Source: Streptosporangium becharense (GTDB lineage Bacteria > Actinomycetota > Actinomycetes > Streptosporangiales > Streptosporangiaceae). From it: 64,000 nt of DNA. Numbering within the stretch: position 1 is the first letter of the stretch; each line of letters opens with the position of its first letter. The stretch lies in the NCBI RefSeq assembly GCF_014204985.1, contig NZ_JACHMP010000001.1, positions 4,960,001-5,024,000 on the forward strand, in the 5' to 3' direction. The position numbers were made by a program, and so were the translations under genes. Below the pieces are notes generated by a model, which saw nothing but the letters and a program-made list of their open reading frames with translations, searched no databases and had not been told where the DNA came from. Shown here piece by piece: positions 49,127 to 57,400 of this stretch.

Positions 49127-49810
49127 GTGTCGAAGACGGTCAGCGGCGGTTCTCAGGAGCGCGCTCCGCTCAACCGGGAACGGGTGTTGCGCGCCGCGGT
49201 CGCGGTCGCCGACGCGGGAGGGGTCGGGTCGTTGACGATCCGCTCGCTCGCCGGGGAACTCGGCGTCAAGCCGATGTCGGTCTACCACTACGTCGCCGGC
49301 AAGGAGGAGATCCTCAACGGCATCGTCGACCTCGTCTTCGGCGAGATCGACCTGCCCTCGGCCGACGGCGACTGGCGGTCGGAGATGCGCCGGTGCGCGG
49401 CCTCGGCCCGCCGCGTGCTGCGGCGTCACCCCTGGGCACTCGGGCTCCTGGAGTCGCGGGCCGCCCCCGGTCCCGCCACGCTGCGGCATCACGACGCGGT
49501 CGTCGGCGTCCTGCGTCGGGCGGGTTTCTCGGTGGAGATGACCGCCCACGCCTACGCCCTGATCGACAGCTACGTGTACGGCTTCGCGTTGCAGGAGGCC
49601 GCCCTGCCCTTTCACGGTCCGGACGGCGCCGCCGGCGTCACCCGGCCGATAATGCAGAACTTCTCCGCCGACGAGTACCCCCATCTCGTCGAGATGGCGA
49701 CCGAGCACATCCTCCGGCCCGGCTACGACTTCGGCGACGAGTTCGAGTTCGGGCTCGGCGTGATCCTCGACGCCCTGGCGCGGTCGATCCCCGGGCCTGC
49801 GATCCGGTGA
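49127..49810 (+). CDS. TetR-family repressor with TetR_C-type ligand domain
   Basis: 227 aa. GTG start at 49127; a GGGAGATGAA stretch lies upstream. The HTH is LTIRSLAGELGVKPMSVYHYVAGKEEIL, where the MSVYHYVAGKEE helix places it with classic tetracycline-repressor-like regulators. The C-terminal region (HPWALGLLESRAAPGPATLRH, DSYVYGFALQEAALPF) is the TetR_C_1 fold, which senses small hydrophobic ligands. Two palindromes immediately upstream suggest autoregulation and control of the divergent DUF4386 gene. Confidence 0.87.
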   Translation: MSKTVSGGSQERAPLNRERVLRAAVAVADAGGVGSLTIRSLAGELGVKPMSVYHYVAGKEEILNGIVDLVFGEIDLPSADGDWRSEMRRCAASARRVLRRHPWALGLLESRAAPGPATLRHHDAVVGVLRRAGFSVEMTAHAYALIDSYVYGFALQEAALPFHGPDGAAGVTRPIMQNFSADEYPHLVEMATEHILRPGYDFGDEFEFGLGVILDALARSIPGPAIR

Positions 49811-49919
49811 CAGCGATGGCGTACGGGCCGTCGCGGCTCCGGTAGGTCACCGTGAGCTGTTCGCCGAGCAGTTCGTGGTGCGGGGCCGGGGGGGATCCTC
49901 GGTGCTTGGACGGCGACGG

Positions 49920-50789
49920 TCAGACCCCGTGAGAAGGCAGCCACCAGCGGGCCCAGACGGTTTTTCCAGGGCCGTGGGGGAGCGGGGTGACGCCGCAGGC
50001 GTGGGCGAGGGCCTCAACGATGGTCATGCCCCGGCCGTGGACGGCTTCGAGGTCCAGGTCGAGACGGCGGGGCCGCCCGGGGCCGTGGTCGGTGACCTCG
50101 ACGCTCAGCTCGTCCATGCCCGTGCCGGGATCGCTCGCGCTGAGATTACCCGTGCTGGGATCGCTCGTGCCGGGACCGCTCATGCTGGCCCGCAGCCGGA
50201 GGCCGACCGGGGGGCCGCCGTGGGTGATGGCATTGGCCAGCAGTTCTCCGACGACCAGGACCACGTCGTCCGCGAGGTGCCGCAGCGACCAGGCGGTGAG
50301 GGTCTCGTGCACCAGACCGCGGGTCTTGCCGACGATCGACAGGTCGTGCGGCAGGTCCCAGCAGACGACGCGCGGGGCGTGCGGGTCGTATGGGTCGTGC
50401 GGCGGTGCCGGGGAGGCGGGCGGGCCGGAGGGCCGGTTTCGGCGGGGGACGCGCGGGTCGGCGGGCCGGTCCGGGGTTTCGGGCATCGGGACTCCTGGGA
50501 GCGGGGGTACGGTGCGTTCGGTCTCGCGCATCAGAGCGCGCAGTTCGTCGGCGGCGCGGGCCTGGAGGATCAGGGGCTCGGACGCGGGCCAGGCGGCGAC
50601 GGCGTGGAAACGTCGTGTTCCCAGGCCGTACCAGACGATCCACCCGGGTTCGAGCCGGTCGAGCTGCTCGGCGGCTGCCCGTTCGGCGGCGTCCCACCGC
50701 CGGGGGCGGACCCACGTCGCGGGAACGCCCCGCCGGTGCCGCCCGCCGGGCTGTCCGCCCGGCCGTTCCTCGGTGCCGTGGCCGGTCAC
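49920..50789 (-). CDS. GHKL ATP-binding protein (RsbW/anti-sigma-like)
   Basis: 289 aa. The C-terminal half is a histidine-kinase-like ATPase of the serine-kinase anti-sigma type, with the N-box VVGELLANAITHGGPP, G1-like VTDHGPGRP and GRGMTIVEALAHACGV. A Gly/Thr/Ser/Asp-rich insert of about 20 residues breaks the fold between strands. The N-terminal half is a region found with this ATPase in actinomycete regulatory clusters (WIVWYGLGTRRFHAVAAWP). The start overlaps the upstream His-rich gene by 4 nt. XRE and DUF397 genes lie nearby, the usual company of such ATPases in developmental regulatory loci. Confidence 0.8.
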   Translation of the reverse strand: MTGHGTEERPGGQPGGRHRRGVPATWVRPRRWDAAERAAAEQLDRLEPGWIVWYGLGTRRFHAVAAWPASEPLILQARAADELRALMRETERTVPPLPGVPMPETPDRPADPRVPRRNRPSGPPASPAPPHDPYDPHAPRVVCWDLPHDLSIVGKTRGLVHETLTAWSLRHLADDVVLVVGELLANAITHGGPPVGLRLRASMSGPGTSDPSTGNLSASDPGTGMDELSVEVTDHGPGRPRRLDLDLEAVHGRGMTIVEALAHACGVTPLPHGPGKTVWARWWLPSHGV

Positions 50790-51307
50790 GCCGTCACCCC
50801 GGCCCGGTGCGGCTCGCCTTCACGGCGGGCTCCGTGTCCGTGGCGCGGCCCGTGACCGTGCGCGGGGCCGTGATGCGGTTCGTGTACGGGGTCGTGGTGC
50901 GGCTTGTGCCCGTGCGCGAGTCCGTGGTGCGGTTCGTGTCCACCGGGCGGGACGGACCGGCTGCCCGGTGGTCCGCCGCGCCGATGCGGCACGGCGGACG
51001 TCGGCGAGGAGTGCTCCTGCCGCCGGTGCCGTCCGGGGAGGACAGGGAGGACGGGGAAGGCGGGTGGAACGGCCGGGGAGGCCGGCGGCAGGAGCGGACG
51101 CACCGGTGTGGGGACCGGCGGCCGGTTGCACAGCCCGAGACGCCGCCGCGCGGTCATCCGGGCGTGAACCTGCTTGGGAGTGGGCTGTTCCCAGTCGTGG
51201 TGGGCCCGGTGCGGGAGGCTCGCGGCCTCGTGCGCGTACGGCGGGTGGCCGCACCAGCGGCAGCCGAGCGGCATCGGTGGCCGGTTAGCGTGCCAACGCA
51301 CCCTCAT
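50786..51307 (-). CDS. Histidine-rich protein coupled to the GHKL ATPase
   Basis: 173 aa from the ATG at 51307 (MRVRWHANRPP); the frame is open to 51376 and the start is uncertain. Near the N-terminus is CRWCGHPPYAHEA, a CxxC plus His element that could bind metal, then QPTPKQVHARMTARRRLGLCNRPP. The C-terminal 45 residues are a His/Gly/Pro repeat (EPHHG, AHGHK, PHHDP, AHGHG) with roughly every third residue His. It overlaps the ATPase gene by 4 nt, implying co-translation. Possibly a metal-sensing or metal-storing partner; I do not recognise a family. Confidence 0.6.
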   Translation of the reverse strand: MRVRWHANRPPMPLGCRWCGHPPYAHEAASLPHRAHHDWEQPTPKQVHARMTARRRLGLCNRPPVPTPVRPLLPPASPAVPPAFPVLPVLPGRHRRQEHSSPTSAVPHRRGGPPGSRSVPPGGHEPHHGLAHGHKPHHDPVHEPHHGPAHGHGPRHGHGARREGEPHRAGVTA

Positions 51308-51867
51308 CGACCTGGGATTTCCACTACGGTGGTGCATCGGGTCGGACCTCCAGTGTCCGGTCAAGGGGCTTGTCACGGCGTGCGGTGCCGTGACGAGCCC
51401 CGCTTTCGTTCACGGGACGGAGACGGCTCCGGGTGGGGTTTCGGCGCGGGGTTCTTCCGGGTGGATGGCTCCGGATAGGTGTTCCAGGAGCGGGTGGCGG
51501 TGCAGGCCGGCGTCCCGGGAGGATGACTTTGGCCCCGGTGTGCCGGGCTTACCGAGGGGCGACAGATCCGTATCGGCGGAGGCGGGGAGTGCCCGTCGAA
51601 ACTGTGCTTTACGGGCCCTTTGGTTAGCGATTTGAGGGTTGTTATCCGGACATATCTATTCGACTCCTTGATGGTTCCAGAGGACTTCCCTCTGCATGCG
51701 TGAGGGGCGTTCAGCCAAGGGCCATCTTGTTTACCTTGACCCTTCACAGGGTGCCCTTTCCCGGCTACGTTGTGCACCCAAAGACTCTGCACATCGATGA
51801 GACAGTTTGTATTTATGCTGTGCTCTTCTGTGCTGCTGGGGTGGCGTCCCGGAAAGAAGGAGCTGAA
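51308..51867. other. Divergent regulatory region with a long hairpin and AT-rich leader
   Basis: 560 bp between the divergent His-rich and XRE genes. A nearly perfect 15-bp inverted repeat (GGGGCTTGTCACGGC / GCCGTGACGAGCCCC) lies at 51365-51401. From about 51600 to 51867 base composition drops well below the surrounding GC level, as around the XRE gene itself. A TTGAC occurs at 51736-51740 but without a well-spaced -10. No gene I can support. Confidence 0.5.
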
Positions 51868-52689
51868 ATGTCCATGTCTCCCGGATCGGACAGAACTATG
51901 AAGCCTCTGACTGTTTTCGGCGCTGAAGTACGTAAGTATCGAAAAATGGCTGGCCTGTCACAAGACCGCCTCGCGGAGATCATTCAGTTCAGTCAGAGCC
52001 TGATCGGCTTCATCGAGCGGGGGGAGCGCACACCCAGTCACAACTTCGCGCAACGCTGTGACGATGCCTTGCAGGCGGGCGGGGAGTTAGTTCATCTGTG
52101 GGCACAGGTGACCCGGGCGGCGAGTCCCCGTTGGTTCCGTGGCTGGCTCGACATCGAGCAGGAGGCGCACACCTTGCACACCTGGCAGCCGCTCGTAGTG
52201 CCGGGCCTTCTCCAAACTGAGGAGTATGCGCGGGTAGTGATTCGAGGGGAGCCCGGTATATCCGATGAACAGGTTGAAAGAGCTGTTTCTGCTCGTATGG
52301 AGCGACAGAAGATCTTAGCCCGTAATGCGCCACCGATGCTTCGGGTGGTGTTGGACGAAGGTGTCCTGCATCGCCCGATCGGTGGCAAGGAGATCATGCG
52401 TCGCCAGCTCAAACACCTTATAGAGACGCTGGAATCCCCGCGGGTCGGCATTCAGATCGTCCCTCTGGTGCTCGGAGCAACCACGGGAACCTCGGGAGGA
52501 TTTACTATCGCGCAGCTTCCGGGGGGCGGAGATACGGTATATATCGAATCTGCTAATTGCGGACAGGTGACAAGTCGGTCAGAGGATGTCGAGGCCATCT
52601 GCACTAGATACGACACCATCCGTGCTGACGCGCACCCTCAGCATGTCTCGGTTGAGTTGATCAGAGAGGCAGAGAAGTCATGGACCTGA
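51868..52689 (+). CDS. XRE-family regulator with DUF5753 domain
   Basis: 273 aa. ATG at 51868 with a near-perfect AAGGAG site. The HTH reads FGAEVRKYRKMAGLSQDRLAEII, FSQSLIGFIERGERTPS. The C-terminal DUF5753 region contains WQPLVVPGLLQTEEYARVVI and IQIVPLVLGATTGTSGGFTIAQLP. This is the common actinomycete architecture paired with a DUF397 gene, as in WhiJ-type loci that modulate development or antibiotic production. It overlaps the first DUF397 gene by 10 nt. Codon use and base composition are less GC-rich than in neighbouring genes, hinting at separate acquisition. Confidence 0.87.
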   Translation: MSMSPGSDRTMKPLTVFGAEVRKYRKMAGLSQDRLAEIIQFSQSLIGFIERGERTPSHNFAQRCDDALQAGGELVHLWAQVTRAASPRWFRGWLDIEQEAHTLHTWQPLVVPGLLQTEEYARVVIRGEPGISDEQVERAVSARMERQKILARNAPPMLRVVLDEGVLHRPIGGKEIMRRQLKHLIETLESPRVGIQIVPLVLGATTGTSGGFTIAQLPGGGDTVYIESANCGQVTSRSEDVEAICTRYDTIRADAHPQHVSVELIREAEKSWT

Positions 52690-52892
52690 GTGACGAACTG
52701 AAGGCCGCAGCCTGGCGTAAGGCCACCAGAAGCGCATCGAACCAAGGCGACTGCCTGGAGGTCGCTCCGTTGTCCGGTGGTCGGGTGGGTCTGCGTGACA
52801 CCGAGGCTCCGGAGAAGGCACCGTTCGTGGTGAGCGCCAGCGTGTGGGCGGCGTTCGTCGACGGGGTGAAGAAGGGCGAGTTCGACTTCTGA
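52680..52892 (+). CDS. DUF397 small protein, copy 1
   Basis: 70 aa, typical DUF397 length. The start MDLSDELKAAAWRKATRS is followed by NQGDCLEVAPLSGGRVGLRD and VSASVWAAFVDGVKKGEF. ATG at 52680 inside the end of the XRE gene (10-nt overlap), so the two are translationally coupled. DUF397 proteins usually act with the adjacent XRE/DUF5753 protein, possibly as an antagonist. Confidence 0.9.
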   Translation: MDLSDELKAAAWRKATRSASNQGDCLEVAPLSGGRVGLRDTEAPEKAPFVVSASVWAAFVDGVKKGEFDF

Positions 52893-53072
52893 TCCCTACC
52901 CGGGAGGCGGGCTCAGGGGGTGGAGAAGCTCCGGTCAGATGGTAGAGCTTCTCCATCCGCCCGATGCGGCGCGTCCCACCGTTTCTGCGTCCGGGCAGAG
53001 CCGGGGTGTCCCGCGACCTGAAGCGTTTCCTCGGCACACGTCCATCGCGTTGATCAGAGAGGCGGAGAAGCT

Positions 53073-53285
53073 GTGGACCTGAGCGATGAGTTGAAGAACG
53101 CGGCCTGGCGCAAGGCCGCCAAGAGCGGTCCCAACGGCGGCGACTGCCTGGAGGTCGCCCCGCTTTCCGGTGGTCGGGTGGGTCTGCGTGACACCGAGGC
53201 TCCGGAGAAGGCGCCGTTCGTGGTGAGCGCCGGCGTGTGGGCGGCGTTCGTCGACGGGGTGAAGAAGGGCGAGTTCGACTTCTGA
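53073..53285 (+). CDS. DUF397 small protein, copy 2 (tandem duplicate)
   Basis: 70 aa, about 90 percent identical to copy 1 by eye. Changes cluster in the first 25 residues (KNAAWRKAAKSGPNGG against KAAAWRKATRSASNQG), while the rest is almost unchanged. It begins with GTG instead of ATG. The sequence in front is a copied fragment of the XRE gene end and still provides the AGAGAGGCGGAGAAG ribosome region. Its lack of frame damage suggests that it is expressed. Confidence 0.87.
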   Translation: MDLSDELKNAAWRKAAKSGPNGGDCLEVAPLSGGRVGLRDTEAPEKAPFVVSAGVWAAFVDGVKKGEFDF

Positions 53286-53351
53286 CAGCGCGGCGGCGAC
53301 GGCGACGGAGGAGCCGCCGCGCCGGCTCCCTCTGGTGCCTGCCTGGCCTGG

Positions 53352-53741
53352 CTACTCGAAGAAGGCGTACCAGGCCATGATCACCGTCCACATGACGGGG
53401 AGGATGAGCGAGAACAGGAGTTGGAACCTCGACTCCGCCTCCGCTTCGCCCTCGATCCACGCTGTCGTGGGGCTCCCCGGCAGGTAGCGCACCTTCACCG
53501 CCGAGCCGGGATCGGTGCGCCTGCGCATGACGTGCGCCGAGCGGGTCTCCACCTTTTCGCCGGTCGAGGTGGTGAACTCCAACACGGCATGGGTCCTTTT
53601 CGGGGAGCTCTTCAGGGAGACCAGCGACCCGTGCGTCCCCCGTGACGCCTCTATGTTCCGCTGAGTGCGCAGCCAGGCCTTGATCCCCCAGTACATGATC
53701 AGAACCGGTGCGATTTCAAGGATCAGGAACGGCAGCCACAT
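53352..53741 (-). CDS. DUF3592-like membrane protein
   Basis: 129 aa. One hydrophobic helix at each end (FLILEIAPVLIMYWGIKAWL and LLFSLILPVMWTVIMAWYAF) flanks an extracytoplasmic or cytoplasmic beta domain with AVLEFTTSTGEKVE and VKVRYLPGSPTTAWI. This two-helix layout and the V.V.YLP..P motif are those of DUF3592. Function unknown. Its neighbours are unrelated. Confidence 0.78.
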   Translation of the reverse strand: MWLPFLILEIAPVLIMYWGIKAWLRTQRNIEASRGTHGSLVSLKSSPKRTHAVLEFTTSTGEKVETRSAHVMRRRTDPGSAVKVRYLPGSPTTAWIEGEAEAESRFQLLFSLILPVMWTVIMAWYAFFE

Positions 53742-53877
53742 ACCGTCGAGGGTAGAGGCGGCTGCTTGCGGCCGGCTTGGAGCTCAATGATCTCGTACGG
53801 AGACACGATGAGGGCAGGTGAGGGCATCACGGTGCCCGCAGCCTCCGGATGCCGCCGGGGACGGCTTTGGGGGAGCG

Positions 53878-54210
53878 ATGACGAACGGTGAGACGACCAG
53901 CGGGGTCGTGGTGTCGTGGAGCGACGACGAGGGATGGGGTTCCCTCAGGTCCGCCGACGTCCCCGGCGACGTCTTCGTCCACTTCTCCATGATCGTTGAC
54001 GTGGCGGGTCACCGGTCTCTCACGCCGGGGCAGCACGTCCGCTTCACCTGGGAGCGCTTCCCGCAGGACGGTTTCGACTTCCGGGCGATCGAGGTGTTCG
54101 GTGGTGACGGCTCCGTCCCGGAGGCGGCGAAGAGCGAGGCCGGGAGTGGTGACGGCGCCTACGCCAGCGGTCTCCGGATCTCCCTGGACGAGGAGACCGG
54201 CTCCCCGTGA
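53878..54210 (+). CDS. Cold-shock-domain protein, divergent
   Basis: 110 aa from the ATG at 53878 with GGGGGAG upstream. Residues 8-70 match the CspA fold: GVVVSWSDDEGWGSL in place of GTVKWFNxEKGFGFI, then DVFVHFSMI for DVFVHFSAI, and PGQHVRFTWERFPQDGFDFRA. The RNP1 aromatic pattern is altered (Trp for one Phe) and a C-terminal acidic/Ser tail of about 40 residues is added. It is probably a nucleic-acid-binding relative rather than a standard Csp. It converges on the giant secreted-protein gene. Confidence 0.8.
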   Translation: MTNGETTSGVVVSWSDDEGWGSLRSADVPGDVFVHFSMIVDVAGHRSLTPGQHVRFTWERFPQDGFDFRAIEVFGGDGSVPEAAKSEAGSGDGAYASGLRISLDEETGSP

Positions 54211-54277
54211 CCACGGGCGGTCACCTGCCCTGCTGTGTTCCCCCACCTCCAGGCCCTGTTCCCCCGCCCTCGACCGT

Positions 54278-54356
54278 GAACTGCTCCCGACCGACTGCTC
54301 CTGACCGACTGCTCCCGACCGGTGCGGACCAGGGACGGGCCGGTCGGGAGCAGTTC
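54278..54356. repeat. 16-bp inverted repeat with an extra half-copy
   Basis: GAACTGCTCCCGACCG (54278-54293) is repeated in inverted orientation at 54341-54356 (CGGTCGGGAGCAGTTC). A further direct copy GACTGCTCCCGACCG lies between them at about 54307-54321, allowing two alternative hairpins downstream of the cold-shock gene. Confidence 0.8.
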
Positions 54357-54433
54357 CCACCGTAGGTGTGGGTTTTTCATCCCGATGGTCGTGGTCTCGC
54401 CGGTGTCGTCACCGACGAGCTCTTGGGATGGGG

Positions 54434-54482
54434 GGCGGGCCCGCGGGGCCCGGCCTGGAGGGCCGGGACCCGCGGGCCCGCC
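54434..54482. terminator. Very strong 21-bp GC hairpin
   Basis: A 14-bp perfect stem (GGCGGGCCCGCGGG / CCCGCGGGCCCGCC), one mismatch, then 7 more pairs around a 5-nt loop. It lies 16 bp from the stop of the giant minus-strand gene and in the gap between convergent genes, so it probably serves both as terminator. Confidence 0.85.
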
Positions 54483-54497
54483 GGGGCCTGCCGGAGG

Positions 54498-57400
54498 TCA
54501 GCCGGTGACGCGGATGACGCCGATCACGGGTGTGGCCGGTCCGGTGCGCCGGCTGTCGTAGACCAGCTCGCCCTTGCCGTCCCACACCTTGAGCCGGAGC
54601 CGGTCGGTGCGCGTGCCCGGCCGGGCGGCGTCGGTCGCCGTGACCTCGAAGGTGACCGCGCCGGCGCCGGTGACCTTCCCGGTGCCGCGCAGGGTCGCCG
54701 TGCCGTCCACCACGGTCAGCAGCGTGTAGGCGGTCTCGCGCAGCTCGAACCCGGGGGCCCGGTAGTGCAGCCACCCGACGGGGGCACCGGCCGTGCCGCC
54801 CGCGGCGGTCCTGTCCGCCGTGGCGTCCCTGCCGCCCTCGCCGCCGTTCTCGCCGTCCTCGTCGCCGTTCCTGCCGCCGTGCTCGCCGGTCGCGGCCGGT
54901 CGAGCGCCGGGGAGGTGGTGGGCCTTCAGGGTGAAGAGGGCCATGCCCGGCCCGGCGCAGGCCGCATTCAGGGTGCACGCCCCGGCGGGGACGGCCAGCG
55001 TGCCCGCGCCGACGACCGCGCCGTGCGGGTTGTAGACCAGCACCCGCACCTTGCGGCCGTCGGCCAGGGTGTCGGAGGTGGTGGCGGCGCCGTCGTCGTC
55101 GGTCACCGTGACCGCCACCTCGTACTGGCCGGGGGTGGCGAAGGTGTGCACGCCGGTCACCGTGCCCTTGCCGCCGGTGCCGGTGACCACGCCGGGCAGG
55201 GTCTGCCCGGCCACCGACCAGGTCGCGGTGTGGGTGTCGGCGGTGCCCGGGTCGGTGAAGGTGGCCCCCAGGGTGACCGCGGTGCCGACCGGCACCACCA
55301 CGTCCGCCGGAGAACCGGTGAGCGACACCTTCGGCGCCGCGTTGGTCACCTTCACCTTCACCTGCACCGTGCCGGTGGCGCCCTTGTCGTCGGTCACCGC
55401 CAGGGTGACGGTGTATTCACCGTCGTCGGCGAAGGCGTGCTCCATCTTCGGCTGGCGGCCCACCAGCGGCACCGGATGCGTCCCGGTGCCGTCGCCGTAG
55501 TCGGCGGTGGCGGTCCAGGAGGTGGAGTCGGGGTCGGAGAAGGTGCCCGCACCGATCCACACCGTGCCTTCGGCGATGGTCTCCCGTGCGTTGACCTTGA
55601 CCTGGGGGGCCTGGTTGGGGGTGGGGGCGGTGGTGACGGTGGCGAAGAAGACCGCGCTGGTCTGCAGGCCGCCGTCGTCGCGGACGGTCACCGTGACCGG
55701 ATACTTCCCGGCCGTGGCCCAGGTGTGTTCCAGGGCGACGTTCTGCCCGCTGACCGTGACCGGTTTCGGCCCGGTGCCGTCGCCGTAGTCGACGGTCGCG
55801 GTCCAGGACGTGGAGCCGGGGTCGGTGAAGGTCACGGTGCGCTGGAGCTTCTCCCCGGTGGTCAGTTCCACGTCCGGGCCGGCGGTCACCACCGGGGCGG
55901 TGTCGGGCGCGGTCTCGGTGATGACATAGGGGATGGGCTGCATGACGCTGCCCTGTTTGCTGTCGGTCACCATCACGATCACTCGGCCCTCCGGGACCGG
56001 GGCGGTGAAGGTCTTGGTCACGGTGACGGTGCCGCCGCCGGGCCGCTGAATGACCGATGCGTCTTCCATGCCGCCGTCCCAGACCACCCAGGCTTCGTGG
56101 GTGTCGGTGGTGTCGGCGTCGGTGAAGTCGACCTTCAGCGTGAACGGCCGGCCCACCTGCCCGCGCAGCGGTTCGGCGGGCAGGGTGATGACCGGTTTGG
56201 CATTGGCCGCGACTCCGGTCCCGGTCAGGGCCACGGTGTACGCCGGCGCGGTGCCGTCCCCGGTGGTGAAGGTCAGCTTGCCGGTCGCCGGTCCGACCTG
56301 GGTCGGGGTGAAGGTCACCTGTGTGGTGCACGCCTTGCCCACGGCCAGCTCCGGCGGGCAGCCGTTGGTCTGCCCGAACGGGCCCTCGGTGGCGATGACC
56401 GTGATCGGCATCGGAGCGTTGCCCCGGTTGGTCAGCGTCACCTCCACCGGGTAGCTGCTGGCGCCGACCTGGACCGTGTCCGGCCAGTTGACGCCGGTCT
56501 TGTCCAGGGCGTGGCGGACCGTGGCGGTCACCTCGGCGGTGTTGTCGCCGGGTTCGGGGTCGGCCACCGCGATGCTCGCCGTGCTCGCGGTGCTCTTCAG
56601 CACGGTGCCGTCGGCCAGACCCGCCGGCAACGTCGCGGTGATCTCGACGGTGGCCGACGATCCGGAGGGCAGCTTCGCGGTGGTGTTGCGGAACCCGTCC
56701 TTGACCGCGGTGCAGACGCCCCGCCAGGTGTCACAGGCGGCGCCGGTGACGGTCTGGGGGATGAGCACGTCCAGGCGCACGTCGGTGGCGGTGTCCGGGC
56801 CGGTGTTGGTCACCGTGGCGGTCCAGGTCACCGTCGAGCCCGGGCCGGGCTCGGTGGCCGACACGGTGTGGGTGACCTTCAGGTCGGCCCGCGCCGTGGT
56901 CGGGGTCAGCACGAACGACCGGTCCCGCTGATCGAACCCGGGCTGCGTGGCCGACCGGTCGCGGACGAAGCCCTGCGCCACGATCTGCCCGGACGCGTTG
57001 ACGTCATACAACGTCGTCAGGTGCATGCACGGCTCGGTGGTGTCCTCCTTCTTCTCCGGGCACATCGGCCGGGGCAGCAGGTCGGCCAGCTCGTACTTCA
57101 CCCCCGCCAGCCATAGCGCCGGCTTCCAGGCCGCGAACCGCGACGATCCCTGGGCGTGGCCGGCCACCAGGCCGTGGTCGTTGACCGCGCTCGCCCGGCC
57201 CACGCCCAGCACGGTGGGTGTGCCGTCGTCCCAGACGACCGCGTGCGGGTCGCTGCGGAGGCCGCAGAGCACCTCACCGGCCGGCATCCCGCCGGTGGCG
57301 ACGTCGTGCACCCGCCCGACGTTGGGCACGCAGGTGCCGGGCTCACCGCCGCCGGGCTCGGCCGGCAGCGGCAGCGTGCCGGGCATGGCCAGTTTGGTGG

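Larger units (their letters stand above)
52656..53285 (+). repeat. Tandem duplication (393-bp period) covering DUF397 and the end of the XRE gene
   Basis: The segment 52656-52892 recurs at 53049-53285 with few changes, including about 24 bp that encode the last residues of the XRE gene (GTTGATCAGAGAGGC.GAGAAG) in the first copy. In the second copy this is a non-coding remnant ahead of the DUF397 start. Confidence 0.9.

Noticed and set aside
51365-51401. 15-bp inverted repeat taken at first as a terminator
   Set aside because: It lies between divergent gene starts, where a terminator is not expected. Left as an unexplained hairpin in the regulatory region.
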